A stretch of 33,380 nt of DNA, from positions 1-33,380 of the forward strand of contig CAMAYR010000029.1 of the NCBI GenBank assembly GCA_945862355.1. Reading direction: 5' to 3'. Within the stretch, counting starts at the first letter, position 1; each line of letters begins with the position of its first letter. The stretch is from Devosia equisanguinis. Lineage in GTDB: Bacteria; Pseudomonadota; Alphaproteobacteria; Rhizobiales; Hyphomicrobiaceae. Positions 9,157-15,321 of the stretch are shown piece by piece. Under the pieces are notes generated by a model that saw only the letters and a list, made by a program, of their open reading frames with translations, searched no databases and had not been told where the DNA came from. The position numbers and the translations under genes were made by a program.

Positions 9157-10248
9157 TCAGCGCCCGCCGCATTGGGCGCGATGGCGCAGCAGGTGATCGG
9201 CCAGGACAATCGCCGCCATCGCCTCGCCGACCGGGACGGCGCGAATGCCGACGCAGGGATCGTGACGACCCTTGGTCATGATCTCGGTCTCGTTGCCATG
9301 GCGGTCGATGGAGCGGCGCGGGATCAGGAGCGACGACGTCGGCTTGACGGCAAAGCGCACCACCACCGGCTGTCCCGTCGAGATGCCGCCGAGAATGCCG
9401 CCGGCGTGGTTCGACAGGAACAGCGGCTTGCCGTCGTTGCCCATGCGCATTTCGTCGGCGTTGTCCTCGCCGCGCAGGCGGGCGGCCTCGAAGCCGTCGC
9501 CGATCTCCACGCCCTTGACGGCGTTGATGCTCATCATGGCGCTCGCGAGGTCCTGGTCGAGCTTGCCGTAGATCGGTGCACCCCAGCCGACGGGGACCCC
9601 TTCTGCGACCACCTCGATCACGGCGCCGAGCGAGGAGCCGGCCTTGCGCGCGGCATCGAGCCGATCGGTCCATTCCTGCACCATGCCGGCATCGGGGCAG
9701 AAGAACGGGTTGTTGTCGACCTCGGCCCAATTCCAGCGCGAGCGATCGACGGGCACGCCGCCCATCTCGACGAGAGCGCCCCGGATCGAGACGCCGGCGA
9801 GCACCTTGCGCGCCACGCCGCCCGCTGCGACACGCATCGCCGTCTCGCGTGCGGACGAGCGGCCACCTCCGCGATAGTCGCGGATGCCATACTTCTCCCA
9901 GTAGGTGAGGTCGGCGTGGCCGGGGCGGAACTTGTCCTTGATGTCGCCGTAGTCCTTGGAGCGCTGGTCGACATTCTCGATGTGCAGTGCGATCGAGGTG
10001 CCGGTGGTCACCTGGCGGCCATCGTCGTCGGTGAACACGCCCGACAGGATACGCACTTGGTCGGGCTCCTGACGCTGCGTGGTGAAGCGCGAGGTGCCGG
10101 GGCGGCGCTTGTCGAGGTAGCGCTGCAGGTCGGTCTCTGCGAGGGGAATGCCCGGCGGGCAGCCGTCCACCACGCACCCGATGGATGGCCCGTGGCTCTC
10201 GCCCCAGGTGGTGACACGGAAAAGATGGCCGAATGTGTTGTGGGACAT
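9157..10248 (-). CDS. aroC: Chorismate synthase
   Basis: A 363-residue enzyme making chorismate from 5-enolpyruvylshikimate-3-phosphate, the last step of the shikimate pathway; it needs reduced FMN. Signature stretches are [19 protein letters not shown] near residues 15-33, [19 protein letters not shown], the [20 protein letters not shown] motif near 126-145, and [16 protein letters not shown]. The ATG at 10248 matches the conserved [10 protein letters not shown] start; an upstream ATG at 10299 would add 17 unrelated residues. In related Hyphomicrobiales aroC often lies close downstream of fabI. Here fabI is on the same strand but about 1.2 kb away, with unrelated plus-strand sequence between. 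Confidence 0.97.
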   Translation of the reverse strand: MSHNTFGHLFRVTTWGESHGPSIGCVVDGCPPGIPLAETDLQRYLDKRRPGTSRFTTQRQEPDQVRILSGVFTDDDGRQVTTGTSIALHIENVDQRSKDYGDIKDKFRPGHADLTYWEKYGIRDYRGGGRSSARETAMRVAAGGVARKVLAGVSIRGALVEMGGVPVDRSRWNWAEVDNNPFFCPDAGMVQEWTDRLDAARKAGSSLGAVIEVVAEGVPVGWGAPIYGKLDQDLASAMMSINAVKGVEIGDGFEAARLRGEDNADEMRMGNDGKPLFLSNHAGGILGGISTGQPVVVRFAVKPTSSLLIPRRSIDRHGNETEIMTKGRHDPCVGIRAVPVGEAMAAIVLADHLLRHRAQCGGR

Positions 10249-10489
10249 TGAAGACTCTTTGCTTTTCCCCCTCATGCCAGGGATGAAGCCAATGGACAAC
10301 CTGCTGATGCGGCGCTGACGTCCGCCTCGCCGTGGGGATATCGTATCCCACGCGCCACCATACCACCGTTAAAATGTCCGAACTCTGATCCGCGCGGGCG
10401 GCAAGCCGATGTCAAGGGCTGGCAATCGGATGACGCATTGATTATCACTTGATTGCCGCTGCCTGATTCTAGGCGTGGTGCGCGTTCGG

Positions 10490-10504
10490 CTTGAAATATT
10501 CAAG
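10490..10504. promoter_or_regulatory. Perfect AT-rich palindrome, possible operator
   Basis: CTTGAA-ATA-TTCAAG, a 6-bp inverted repeat with a 3-base spacer. It is unusual in this GC-rich context and stands immediately upstream of the structured interval ending at the terminator. It could be a repressor site or part of a promoter; nothing in the window identifies the binder. Confidence 0.3.
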
Positions 10505-10520
10505 GGAGCCGGCGCGGTGT

Positions 10521-10832
10521 CCACAACCTCGTAGGTTGGTGGCGTCAGGTCATGCGGTGCACCGGCAGTAATGCCGGGGACTGGGCATAGACCAATCGAG
10601 TCATGGTTCAAGAACGGCAGGTTTCTGCCGTTCGGATGCGTGAAATCCAAGAGATCCGATGTGAGTTCTCTATGGAGGCGAGGCGGGCGCAAGCCGTGCC
10701 GAACCTGCCATCGAGATCTGTTTCGCGATCGATACGGTCGAGCGCGGCATGGTCTGAGCAACCTTGCGGCGTAGCTACCGGCACTTTTTGAAACTTGGAG
10801 GAGCCTGGGGCCGCTACCCAGGCTCCTCTTTT
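10521..10832 (+). ncRNA. Candidate structured small RNA
   Basis: The plus strand shows a run of hairpins: 10521-10542 (CCACAACCT paired with AGGTTGGTGG, one bulge), 10562-10577 (CCGGCA-GTAA-TGCCGG, a GNRA-type loop) and 10612-10633 (GAACGGCAG-GTTT-CTGCCGTTC, 9 bp perfect). The series closes with an intrinsic terminator at 10798-10832. A strong plus-strand terminator with no plus-strand protein gene upstream suggests a transcribed RNA. It does not match what I can recall of 4.5S, 6S, tmRNA or RNase P RNA, nor a known riboswitch core. The 5' boundary is a guess, and the terminator could also end a short unrecognised peptide gene. Confidence 0.35.
10798..10832 (+). terminator. Strong Rho-independent terminator
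   Basis: Perfect 12-bp stem GAGGAGCCTGGG (10798-10809) / CCCAGGCTCCTC (10817-10828) with a 7-base loop, followed at once by TTTTC and then ATTTTC. On the minus strand no T tract follows the stem, so it acts for plus-strand transcription. Confidence 0.8.
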
Positions 10833-11045
10833 CATTTTCAGATCGGTTCACGAACCCAACCCGGGCCAGGTTGAGCTAAGGGGTGCAAAAATCAGCGTGT
10901 TGCCGATTCGCATCGGTCCAGGGCAGTCTTGTATGGCGAGGTCCACTGTGCGATTTCCGCTCGTGACAACCCGAGTACGTCCCCTTACCAATCTCACCCG
11001 GGTCAGGTGCCCGAGCGTTTTGGTCGACCATCCAGGGAGCAGGTC

Positions 11046-11201
11046 ATGAAGAAGATTGTCCTCGCCGTCATCATGTCAGCCTTCGCGGCAACTGCGATTA
11101 GCGCGCCCGTAATGGCAAAGAAGAAGAAAGACGCGCCCGGCAAGTGCGGCGTCATGAAGTTTTATGACACGAAGACGAAGAAGTGCAAAAGCAAGGGCTG
11201 A
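11046..11201 (+). CDS. Small secreted Lys- and Cys-rich protein
   Basis: A 51-residue protein. A Lys-Lys start and hydrophobic core form a signal peptide (MKKIVLAVIMSAFAATAISA, probable cleavage around residues 20-24, PVMA). The mature part is about 27 residues, very basic (KKKKDAPGKCGVMKFYDTK, then KKCKSKG), with two Cys that could form one disulfide. The ATG at 11046 has GGAG/AGG within 12 bases. Similar short exported proteins with a CG-x-MK-(Y/F) core are common hypotheticals in Hyphomicrobiales; function unknown. It lies alone on the plus strand between aroC and fabI. Coding status is supported by the good ribosome site and clean signal peptide. Confidence 0.7.
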   Translation: MKKIVLAVIMSAFAATAISAPVMAKKKKDAPGKCGVMKFYDTKTKKCKSKG

Positions 11202-11229
11202 TTCAGCTCTAAGCTCATGACTTCTTGGC

Positions 11230-11256
11230 GGATCGGGGTCGGACTGACCTCGATCC
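11230..11256. terminator. Hairpin downstream of the small secreted-protein gene
   Basis: An 11-bp stem with one G-T pair, GGATCGGGGTC (11230-11240) / GACCTCGATCC (11246-11256), and a 5-base loop. It lies 28 bases after the stop codon. No T tract follows, so the terminator role is tentative. A direct 10-mer repeat GGAGCGCGTC at 11267-11276 and 11281-11290 comes just after. Confidence 0.35.
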
Positions 11257-11415
11257 GTCGTCGTCTGGAGCGCGTCATTTGGAGCGCGTCGAGTGGCCAA
11301 GCCAACGATCGGCACCGAAGCATGTCGCTGCTCAAACTCAGGTCGCTGCCGAGCTTATCGCCGCAAAGTCCACGCCGGCAAATTGAGCCGGCATTTGCGA
11401 AGCGAGCGCGAATGC

Positions 11416-12270
11416 CTAAGCGGCGTCGTCGGACTTCATAACCGAGATGTCCGGCGCGTCCTCGTTCTTCATGCCCTGGACGTGATAGCCGGCATCGACA
11501 TGATGAATTTCGCCGGTCACGCCACGACCGAGGTCTGACAGAAGGTAAAGCGCCGAAGCGCCAACCTCTTCGATCGTAACCGTGCGCCGCAGGGCCGAGT
11601 TGTACTCGTTCCACTTCAGGATATAGCGGAAGTCTGCGATGCCTGAGGCAGCCAATGTCTTGATCGGCCCAGCGGAAATCGCATTCACGCGAATTGCGCC
11701 ACGGCCGAGGTCGGCGGCGAGGTAGCGCACACTCGCTTCCAAGGCAGCTTTTGCGACGCCCATCACGTTATAGTGCGGCATGACCTTCTCGGCGCCGTAA
11801 TAGGTCAGCGTCAGGATCGAGCCGCCGCCCTTCATGAGGGGCTCGGCGCGCTTGGCGAGCGCAGTGAGCGAGTAACATGAGATCAGCATCGTCTGCGTGA
11901 AGTTCTTTTCCGACGTGTCGACATAACGGCCGTCCAGCTCGTTCTTGTCGGAGAAGGCGATCGCATGGACCAGAAAATCGAGGCGGCCCCACTCACGCTC
12001 GAGCGTGGCGAAAACTTCATCCATCGAGGCGTTGTCGCTGACGTCGCAGGGGAGAACGATCTTAGAGCCGAGTTCGGCGGCCAACGGCACGACACGCTTC
12101 TTGAGCGCATCGCCCTGGTAGGTAAGGGCGATTTCGGCGCCATGATCGGCCAGCGCCTTGGCGATACCCCAAGCGATCGAGCGGTTGTTGGCGACGCCCA
12201 TCACAAGCCCGCGCTTGCCCGCCATCAGCGTTCCGCCCGGAATCCTGGCGCCAACGTCATTACCGCTCAT
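11416..12270 (-). CDS. fabI: Enoyl-[acyl-carrier-protein] reductase (NADH) FabI
   Basis: A 284-residue SDR-fold enzyme that reduces trans-2-enoyl-ACP in each round of type II fatty-acid synthesis. FabI features are GKRGLVMGVANNRSIAWGIA (about 18-37), LPCDVSDN, HAIAFSDKNELDGRYVDTS, and the catalytic Y157...Y167-x6-K174 arrangement in the TYYGAEKVMPHYNVMGVAK region. ISAGPIKTLAASGI then identifies FabI rather than an ordinary SDR. ATG at 12270. About 15 N-terminal residues precede the usual FabI start and a C-terminal tail of some 15 residues (DAPDISVMKSDDAA) follows; both are modest. aroC lies downstream on the same strand. Confidence 0.96.
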   Translation of the reverse strand: MSGNDVGARIPGGTLMAGKRGLVMGVANNRSIAWGIAKALADHGAEIALTYQGDALKKRVVPLAAELGSKIVLPCDVSDNASMDEVFATLEREWGRLDFLVHAIAFSDKNELDGRYVDTSEKNFTQTMLISCYSLTALAKRAEPLMKGGGSILTLTYYGAEKVMPHYNVMGVAKAALEASVRYLAADLGRGAIRVNAISAGPIKTLAASGIADFRYILKWNEYNSALRRTVTIEEVGASALYLLSDLGRGVTGEIHHVDAGYHVQGMKNEDAPDISVMKSDDAA

Positions 12271-12461
12271 CGAGCATTATCCCCAAAATTCCGGCCTGAA
12301 TGGCGTTCCCGCATCCTACACAAACAGTCCGCCCGGTCCAGTCCGGCCGGCCGACGCTCCGCGCCTGTAATAACCATCTAGAAGCGCACGCGGAAGGCTT
12401 CGTCAAGGTTTACTGTGACGCCTGCCGGGGACCGACAAGGGGCCATCTGGACCGAAAACCA

Positions 12462-12542
12462 TCTAGTGTAGCGCATCTGACGTTTGGTACCCGCTTGCGG
12501 CTGGGCTCTCAACCAAACGTCAGATGAAGAAGCTACACTAGA
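12462..12542. repeat. Long palindromic element, copy 1
   Basis: The outer stem TCTAGTGTAGC (12462-12472) pairs perfectly with GCTACACTAGA (12532-12542). The inner stem CATCTGACGTTTGGT (12474-12488) pairs perfectly with ACCAAACGTCAGATG (12512-12526). The internal loop is 1 base against 5; the apical loop is 23 bases and includes CCGC-TT-GCGG. Architecture and arm sequences match copy 2. It has no open reading frame and no T tract, so it looks like an intergenic repeat (REP- or MITE-like) rather than a terminator. Confidence 0.85.
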
Positions 12543-12550
12543 ATCATAGA

Positions 12551-12635
12551 CTTGCTAGTGTTCCTTATGGTTCTGACATTTGCACCGAGCCTCGCCGCAA
12601 CGGGAAGCAAATGTCAGAACCGGAACACTAGCGAG
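12551..12635. repeat. Long palindromic element, copy 2
   Basis: The outer stem GCTAGTGTTCC (12554-12564) pairs perfectly with GGAACACTAGC (12622-12632) and extends three more pairs, one of them T-G, to 12551/12635. The inner stem GGTTCTGACATTTGC (12569-12583) pairs perfectly with GCAAATGTCAGAACC (12607-12621). The 23-base apical loop equals that of copy 1. The arms share CTAGTGT and TCTGAC-R-TTTG with copy 1, but differences occur as compensated pairs. Confidence 0.85.
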
Positions 12636-12703
12636 CGGATCTGTTGCGACCATCCCCGGAAGGCTGCCATAAGGGCCGGGATCGAGCGCCGAGGTCAACG
12701 TGC

Positions 12704-13663
12704 ATGAAGAAGCGACTGCTTGTAACCCGCCGTCTGCCGGAAGAGACGCACGCGCGTGCGATGCGCGACTACGACGCGGTGCTCAATGCCGAGGACCGGC
12801 CCTACTCGACGGATGATCTGGTAGCGCTCTCCTCTCAGTTCGACGCCTACCTCGTCTGCCTGACGGAGAAGTTGCCCACCACGGCGATAGAGAGGTTGTC
12901 GCCCCGGCTTCGTGTCATCTCGACGTTCTCGGTCGGCTACGAGCATGTCGACGTCGGTGCGGCCCGCGCGAAAGGAATTCCCGTCGGCAATGCACCCAAC
13001 GGCGTCACCATCGCCACCGCCGAGATCGCGATGCTGTTGATCCTCGGTGCGGCACGGCGCGCGCCTGAGGGCGAACGGCTGATCGCGCAGCGGCAGTGGA
13101 GCGGGTGGGCGCCGATGGCGCTGCTCGGCCGGCGGCTCAACGGCAAGCGGCTCGGCATCTACGGCTATGGCAAAATCGGCCAGGCGGTGGCGCGGCGCGC
13201 GCGCGCGTTCGACATGGAGATCCACTACCACAGCCGGACGCGGCGACCGCCCGCAGAAGAGCAGGGCGCGATCTATCACGCCACACTCGAAAGCCTGATG
13301 GCGTCGTCGGACGTACTGTCGATCCACGCGCCATCGTCACCGCAGACGCGGCACTCGATCAATGCACGGACGCTTGCGCACCTGCCGCGCGGTGCGCTCG
13401 TCGTCAACACCGCGCGCGGTGATCTGGTAGCCGACGACGATCTCATTGCCGCACTCGGGTCGGGCCAAGTGGGCTATGCCGGTCTCGACGTTTTCGAGGG
13501 CGAGCCCAATCACCATCCGGGGTATCTCGGGCTCGACAACGCGATGCTGCTGCCGCACATGGGCACCAGCGCGATCGAGGCTCGCATCGAGATGGGCAAC
13601 GAGGCGCTCGACAACATCGATGCGCACTTCGCCGGAAAGCCGCTGCCGCACGGCGTGAACTGA
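12704..13663 (+). CDS. D-2-hydroxyacid dehydrogenase (glyoxylate/hydroxypyruvate reductase-like)
   Basis: A 319-residue enzyme of the D-isomer-specific 2-hydroxyacid dehydrogenase family, reducing a 2-oxoacid such as glyoxylate or hydroxypyruvate. The nucleotide fold is G154-Y-G156-K-I-G159 and the catalytic residues are R238 (NTARGD), E267 (FEGEP) and H285 (LLPHMGT). The substrate-loop segment FSVGYEHVDVGAA is typical. SRTRR after the second beta strand (about 177-181) lacks the acidic residue that marks NAD users, which suggests NADPH. The ATG at 12704 has GAGG 13 bases upstream; an earlier frame start at 12644 lies inside repeat-proximal sequence and adds no family residues. It is first in a three-gene plus-strand cluster, 44 bases from the next gene. 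Confidence 0.9.
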   Translation: MKKRLLVTRRLPEETHARAMRDYDAVLNAEDRPYSTDDLVALSSQFDAYLVCLTEKLPTTAIERLSPRLRVISTFSVGYEHVDVGAARAKGIPVGNAPNGVTIATAEIAMLLILGAARRAPEGERLIAQRQWSGWAPMALLGRRLNGKRLGIYGYGKIGQAVARRARAFDMEIHYHSRTRRPPAEEQGAIYHATLESLMASSDVLSIHAPSSPQTRHSINARTLAHLPRGALVVNTARGDLVADDDLIAALGSGQVGYAGLDVFEGEPNHHPGYLGLDNAMLLPHMGTSAIEARIEMGNEALDNIDAHFAGKPLPHGVN

Positions 13664-13707
13664 ACGGGCAGTGGGCGATCGGCGAACTGAAAGGTATTGA
13701 AGGACAG

Positions 13708-14328
13708 ATGGCGCGCGTCGAGCAGATTTTCGCAACGTCGATCTACAGCGCGCCGCTCGGCGGTCCGCGCGTCAAGGCGCTCATCGACGAGCTCAGGACG
13801 GCCTGCAGGTCAATCGCGCAGGAGGACATCGCCGGGCAGCGCTGGTCGGCCGATGCCGGCTACAAGGGCTACACCTCCTATGCCTCGCTCGACGACCTGC
13901 CGATGCGCAATCCGAGCTTTGCCGAGCTTGCCGAGCGGCTGAAGCCGCATCTCGTCGAGTTTGCAGCGGCGGTCGATTTCGAGATGCGGGGCCTCAGGCC
14001 CGAGATCGATTCCATCTGGATCAACGTGCTGGAAAACGGCGGCACGCATACCGGGCACATCCATACCAACAGCGTGATTTCCGGCACCGTCTACGTGGAC
14101 GTGCCCGATGGGGCGAGCGCGATCCGGTTCGAGGATCCGCGACTGGCGATGATGATGGCCGCTCCACCGCGGAAAGCACGAGCGGCGGCGCACAATCGAA
14201 ATTTCGCGTATTTCAAGCCGACGCCCGGCACGGTGCTGCTATGGGAGAGCTGGCTGCGCCACGAGGTGCCCACCAACTTGGCAGCCGAGGACCGGATCTC
14301 GGTGAGCTTCAACGCGGTGATGGTGTGA
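13708..14328 (+). CDS. TIGR02466-family putative 2OG-Fe(II) oxygenase
   Basis: A 206-residue protein with the double-stranded beta-helix pattern of the 2OG-FeII_Oxy_5/TIGR02466 group. The stretch IWINVLENGGTHTGHIHTNS (about 103-122) carries H117 and H119. SGTVYVDVP, IRFEDPR (140-145) and a late W-L-R-H185-E-V-P segment follow, then R196 in RISVSFN, a likely 2-oxoglutarate contact. Members are predicted hydroxylases or dioxygenases of unknown substrate. AAGGA stands 5-9 bases before the ATG. It sits between a hydroxyacid dehydrogenase and a dehalogenase-like hydrolase on the same strand with short gaps, so co-transcription is likely. Exact iron ligands are inferred. Confidence 0.82.
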   Translation: MARVEQIFATSIYSAPLGGPRVKALIDELRTACRSIAQEDIAGQRWSADAGYKGYTSYASLDDLPMRNPSFAELAERLKPHLVEFAAAVDFEMRGLRPEIDSIWINVLENGGTHTGHIHTNSVISGTVYVDVPDGASAIRFEDPRLAMMMAAPPRKARAAAHNRNFAYFKPTPGTVLLWESWLRHEVPTNLAAEDRISVSFNAVMV

Positions 14329-14412
14329 CGCAATCTCGCGCGATTCTGTGACCCGATGTCGACCTCACCGACGAACGACATGCCGCCGCTCATCCCTCAC
14401 GGCAAGGAGCTG

Positions 14413-15312
14413 ATGGCAGGCTTCGAGCGCCGACGGATTGCGACGAGCGGGGCGGAGATCGAGGTGGCTATCGCGGGTAGCGGGCCGCCGCTGCTGCTCA
14501 TCCACGGCAATCCGCTGACGCTCGTGTCCTGGCACAAGGTGGCGCCGTCGCTGGCGCAGAGCTTCACTGTGGTGGCGACCGACCTGCGCGGATACGGCGA
14601 CAGCTCGAAGCCCGCGGGCGGCGGCGATCACTCGGACTACTCGTTCCGGGTGATGGCGCTCGACAACGTTGAGGTGATGGCGCAGCTTGGCTATCCCCGC
14701 TTCTCGATTGCCGGCCACGACCGCGGTGCGCGCGTGGCGTTCCGGATGTGTCTTGATCATCCCGACAATATCGAGCGCATGGCCTCGCTCGACATCGTGC
14801 CGACGCTGCACGTGCTGACCAACATGAGCGTGGCGTGGGGGATCAACTCGTATCACTGGTTCTTCCTTGCGCAGAAAGCGCCGTACCCCGAGCGGCTGAT
14901 CTCGAACGACCTCGACTATTACATCGCCACGAAGCTCGACAAGCCCGGCGTCGGCCTCGACATCTTCACGCCGGAGGCGCTGGCCGAGTACAAGCGCTGC
15001 ACGACGCCTGCGCAGATCCACGCCGTCTGCGAGGATTATCGCGCGACGCTCGGTGTGGATCTCGAGATGGACAAGGCGGATTTCGGGCGCCGGCAGATAG
15101 GTTGTCCGGTGCTGCACCTGTGGGGTGCGAAAAGTCACGTCGGCAAATACTACGACCCCGCCGCGGCATGGGCGCCGTGGTGCCGCGACGTTCGCGGCTG
15201 GGCGCTGCCGACGGGGCACTATCCCGCGGAGCACCGACCGGACCTCGTCTACGCCGCGTTCTGGCAGTTCTTCGGCGGACAAGAACCCATGCGGTACGGC
15301 GGACCGCTATAG
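14413..15312 (+). CDS. Alpha/beta hydrolase, fluoroacetate (haloacetate) dehalogenase-like
   Basis: A 299-residue hydrolase closely patterned on fluoroacetate dehalogenases (H-1 type), which convert haloacetates to glycolate and halide. The nucleophile motif is GH-D103-R104-GA-R107, with the two Arg that hold the carboxylate. D127 sits in LDIVPT and the halide-pocket pair H148-W149 in SYHWFF. A probable Y209 (DYRA) and the base H269 (GHYPAE) complete the set. The oxyanion segment reads HGNP (31-34) where the family has HGFP, so activity on fluoroacetate is not certain. The start at 14413 gives the family start MAGFERR and has AAGGAG three bases before it; an upstream ATG at 14356 would add 19 residues with no clear ribosome site. 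It is convergent with ilvA, 9 bases apart. Confidence 0.87.
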   Translation: MAGFERRRIATSGAEIEVAIAGSGPPLLLIHGNPLTLVSWHKVAPSLAQSFTVVATDLRGYGDSSKPAGGGDHSDYSFRVMALDNVEVMAQLGYPRFSIAGHDRGARVAFRMCLDHPDNIERMASLDIVPTLHVLTNMSVAWGINSYHWFFLAQKAPYPERLISNDLDYYIATKLDKPGVGLDIFTPEALAEYKRCTTPAQIHAVCEDYRATLGVDLEMDKADFGRRQIGCPVLHLWGAKSHVGKYYDPAAAWAPWCRDVRGWALPTGHYPAEHRPDLVYAAFWQFFGGQEPMRYGGPL

Positions 15313-15321
15313 AGCAGAGGC

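Larger units (their letters stand above)
10249..11045. other. Long non-coding interval between aroC and a small secreted-protein gene
   Basis: About 800 bases without a recognisable protein gene. The part near aroC contains a 6-bp inverted repeat GGGATA-TCG-TATCCC at 10335-10349 and presumably the aroC promoter. From 10490 the sequence becomes dense in short perfect hairpins and ends in a strong terminator at 10798-10832, listed separately. The last 200 bases before 11046 should hold the promoter of the small gene, but no clear boxes are seen. Confidence 0.5.
12271..12703. other. Intergenic region with paired long hairpins
   Basis: A divergent gap between fabI and the hydroxyacid dehydrogenase gene, with no protein gene. 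The left 190 bases should carry the fabI promoter. A 10-mer AACCATCTAG occurs at 12372-12381 and again at 12457-12466, where it runs into the first long hairpin. The right part holds two long hairpins listed separately. Confidence 0.5.

Noticed and set aside
10521-10832. Assigning the structured interval to 6S, 4.5S, tmRNA or RNase P RNA
   Set aside because: The conserved cores of those RNAs as I know them are not visible, so it stays an unnamed candidate.
10369-10851. Minus-strand frame of 160 codons and plus-strand frames of 60-70 codons within the aroC upstream interval
   Set aside because: No signal peptide, domain or good ribosome site; they cross the strong terminator hairpin, which argues for non-coding sequence.
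12462-12635. Reading the paired palindromes as a CRISPR array or as intrinsic terminators
   Set aside because: Only two units, imperfectly alike, with no spacer pattern; no T tract follows either hairpin.
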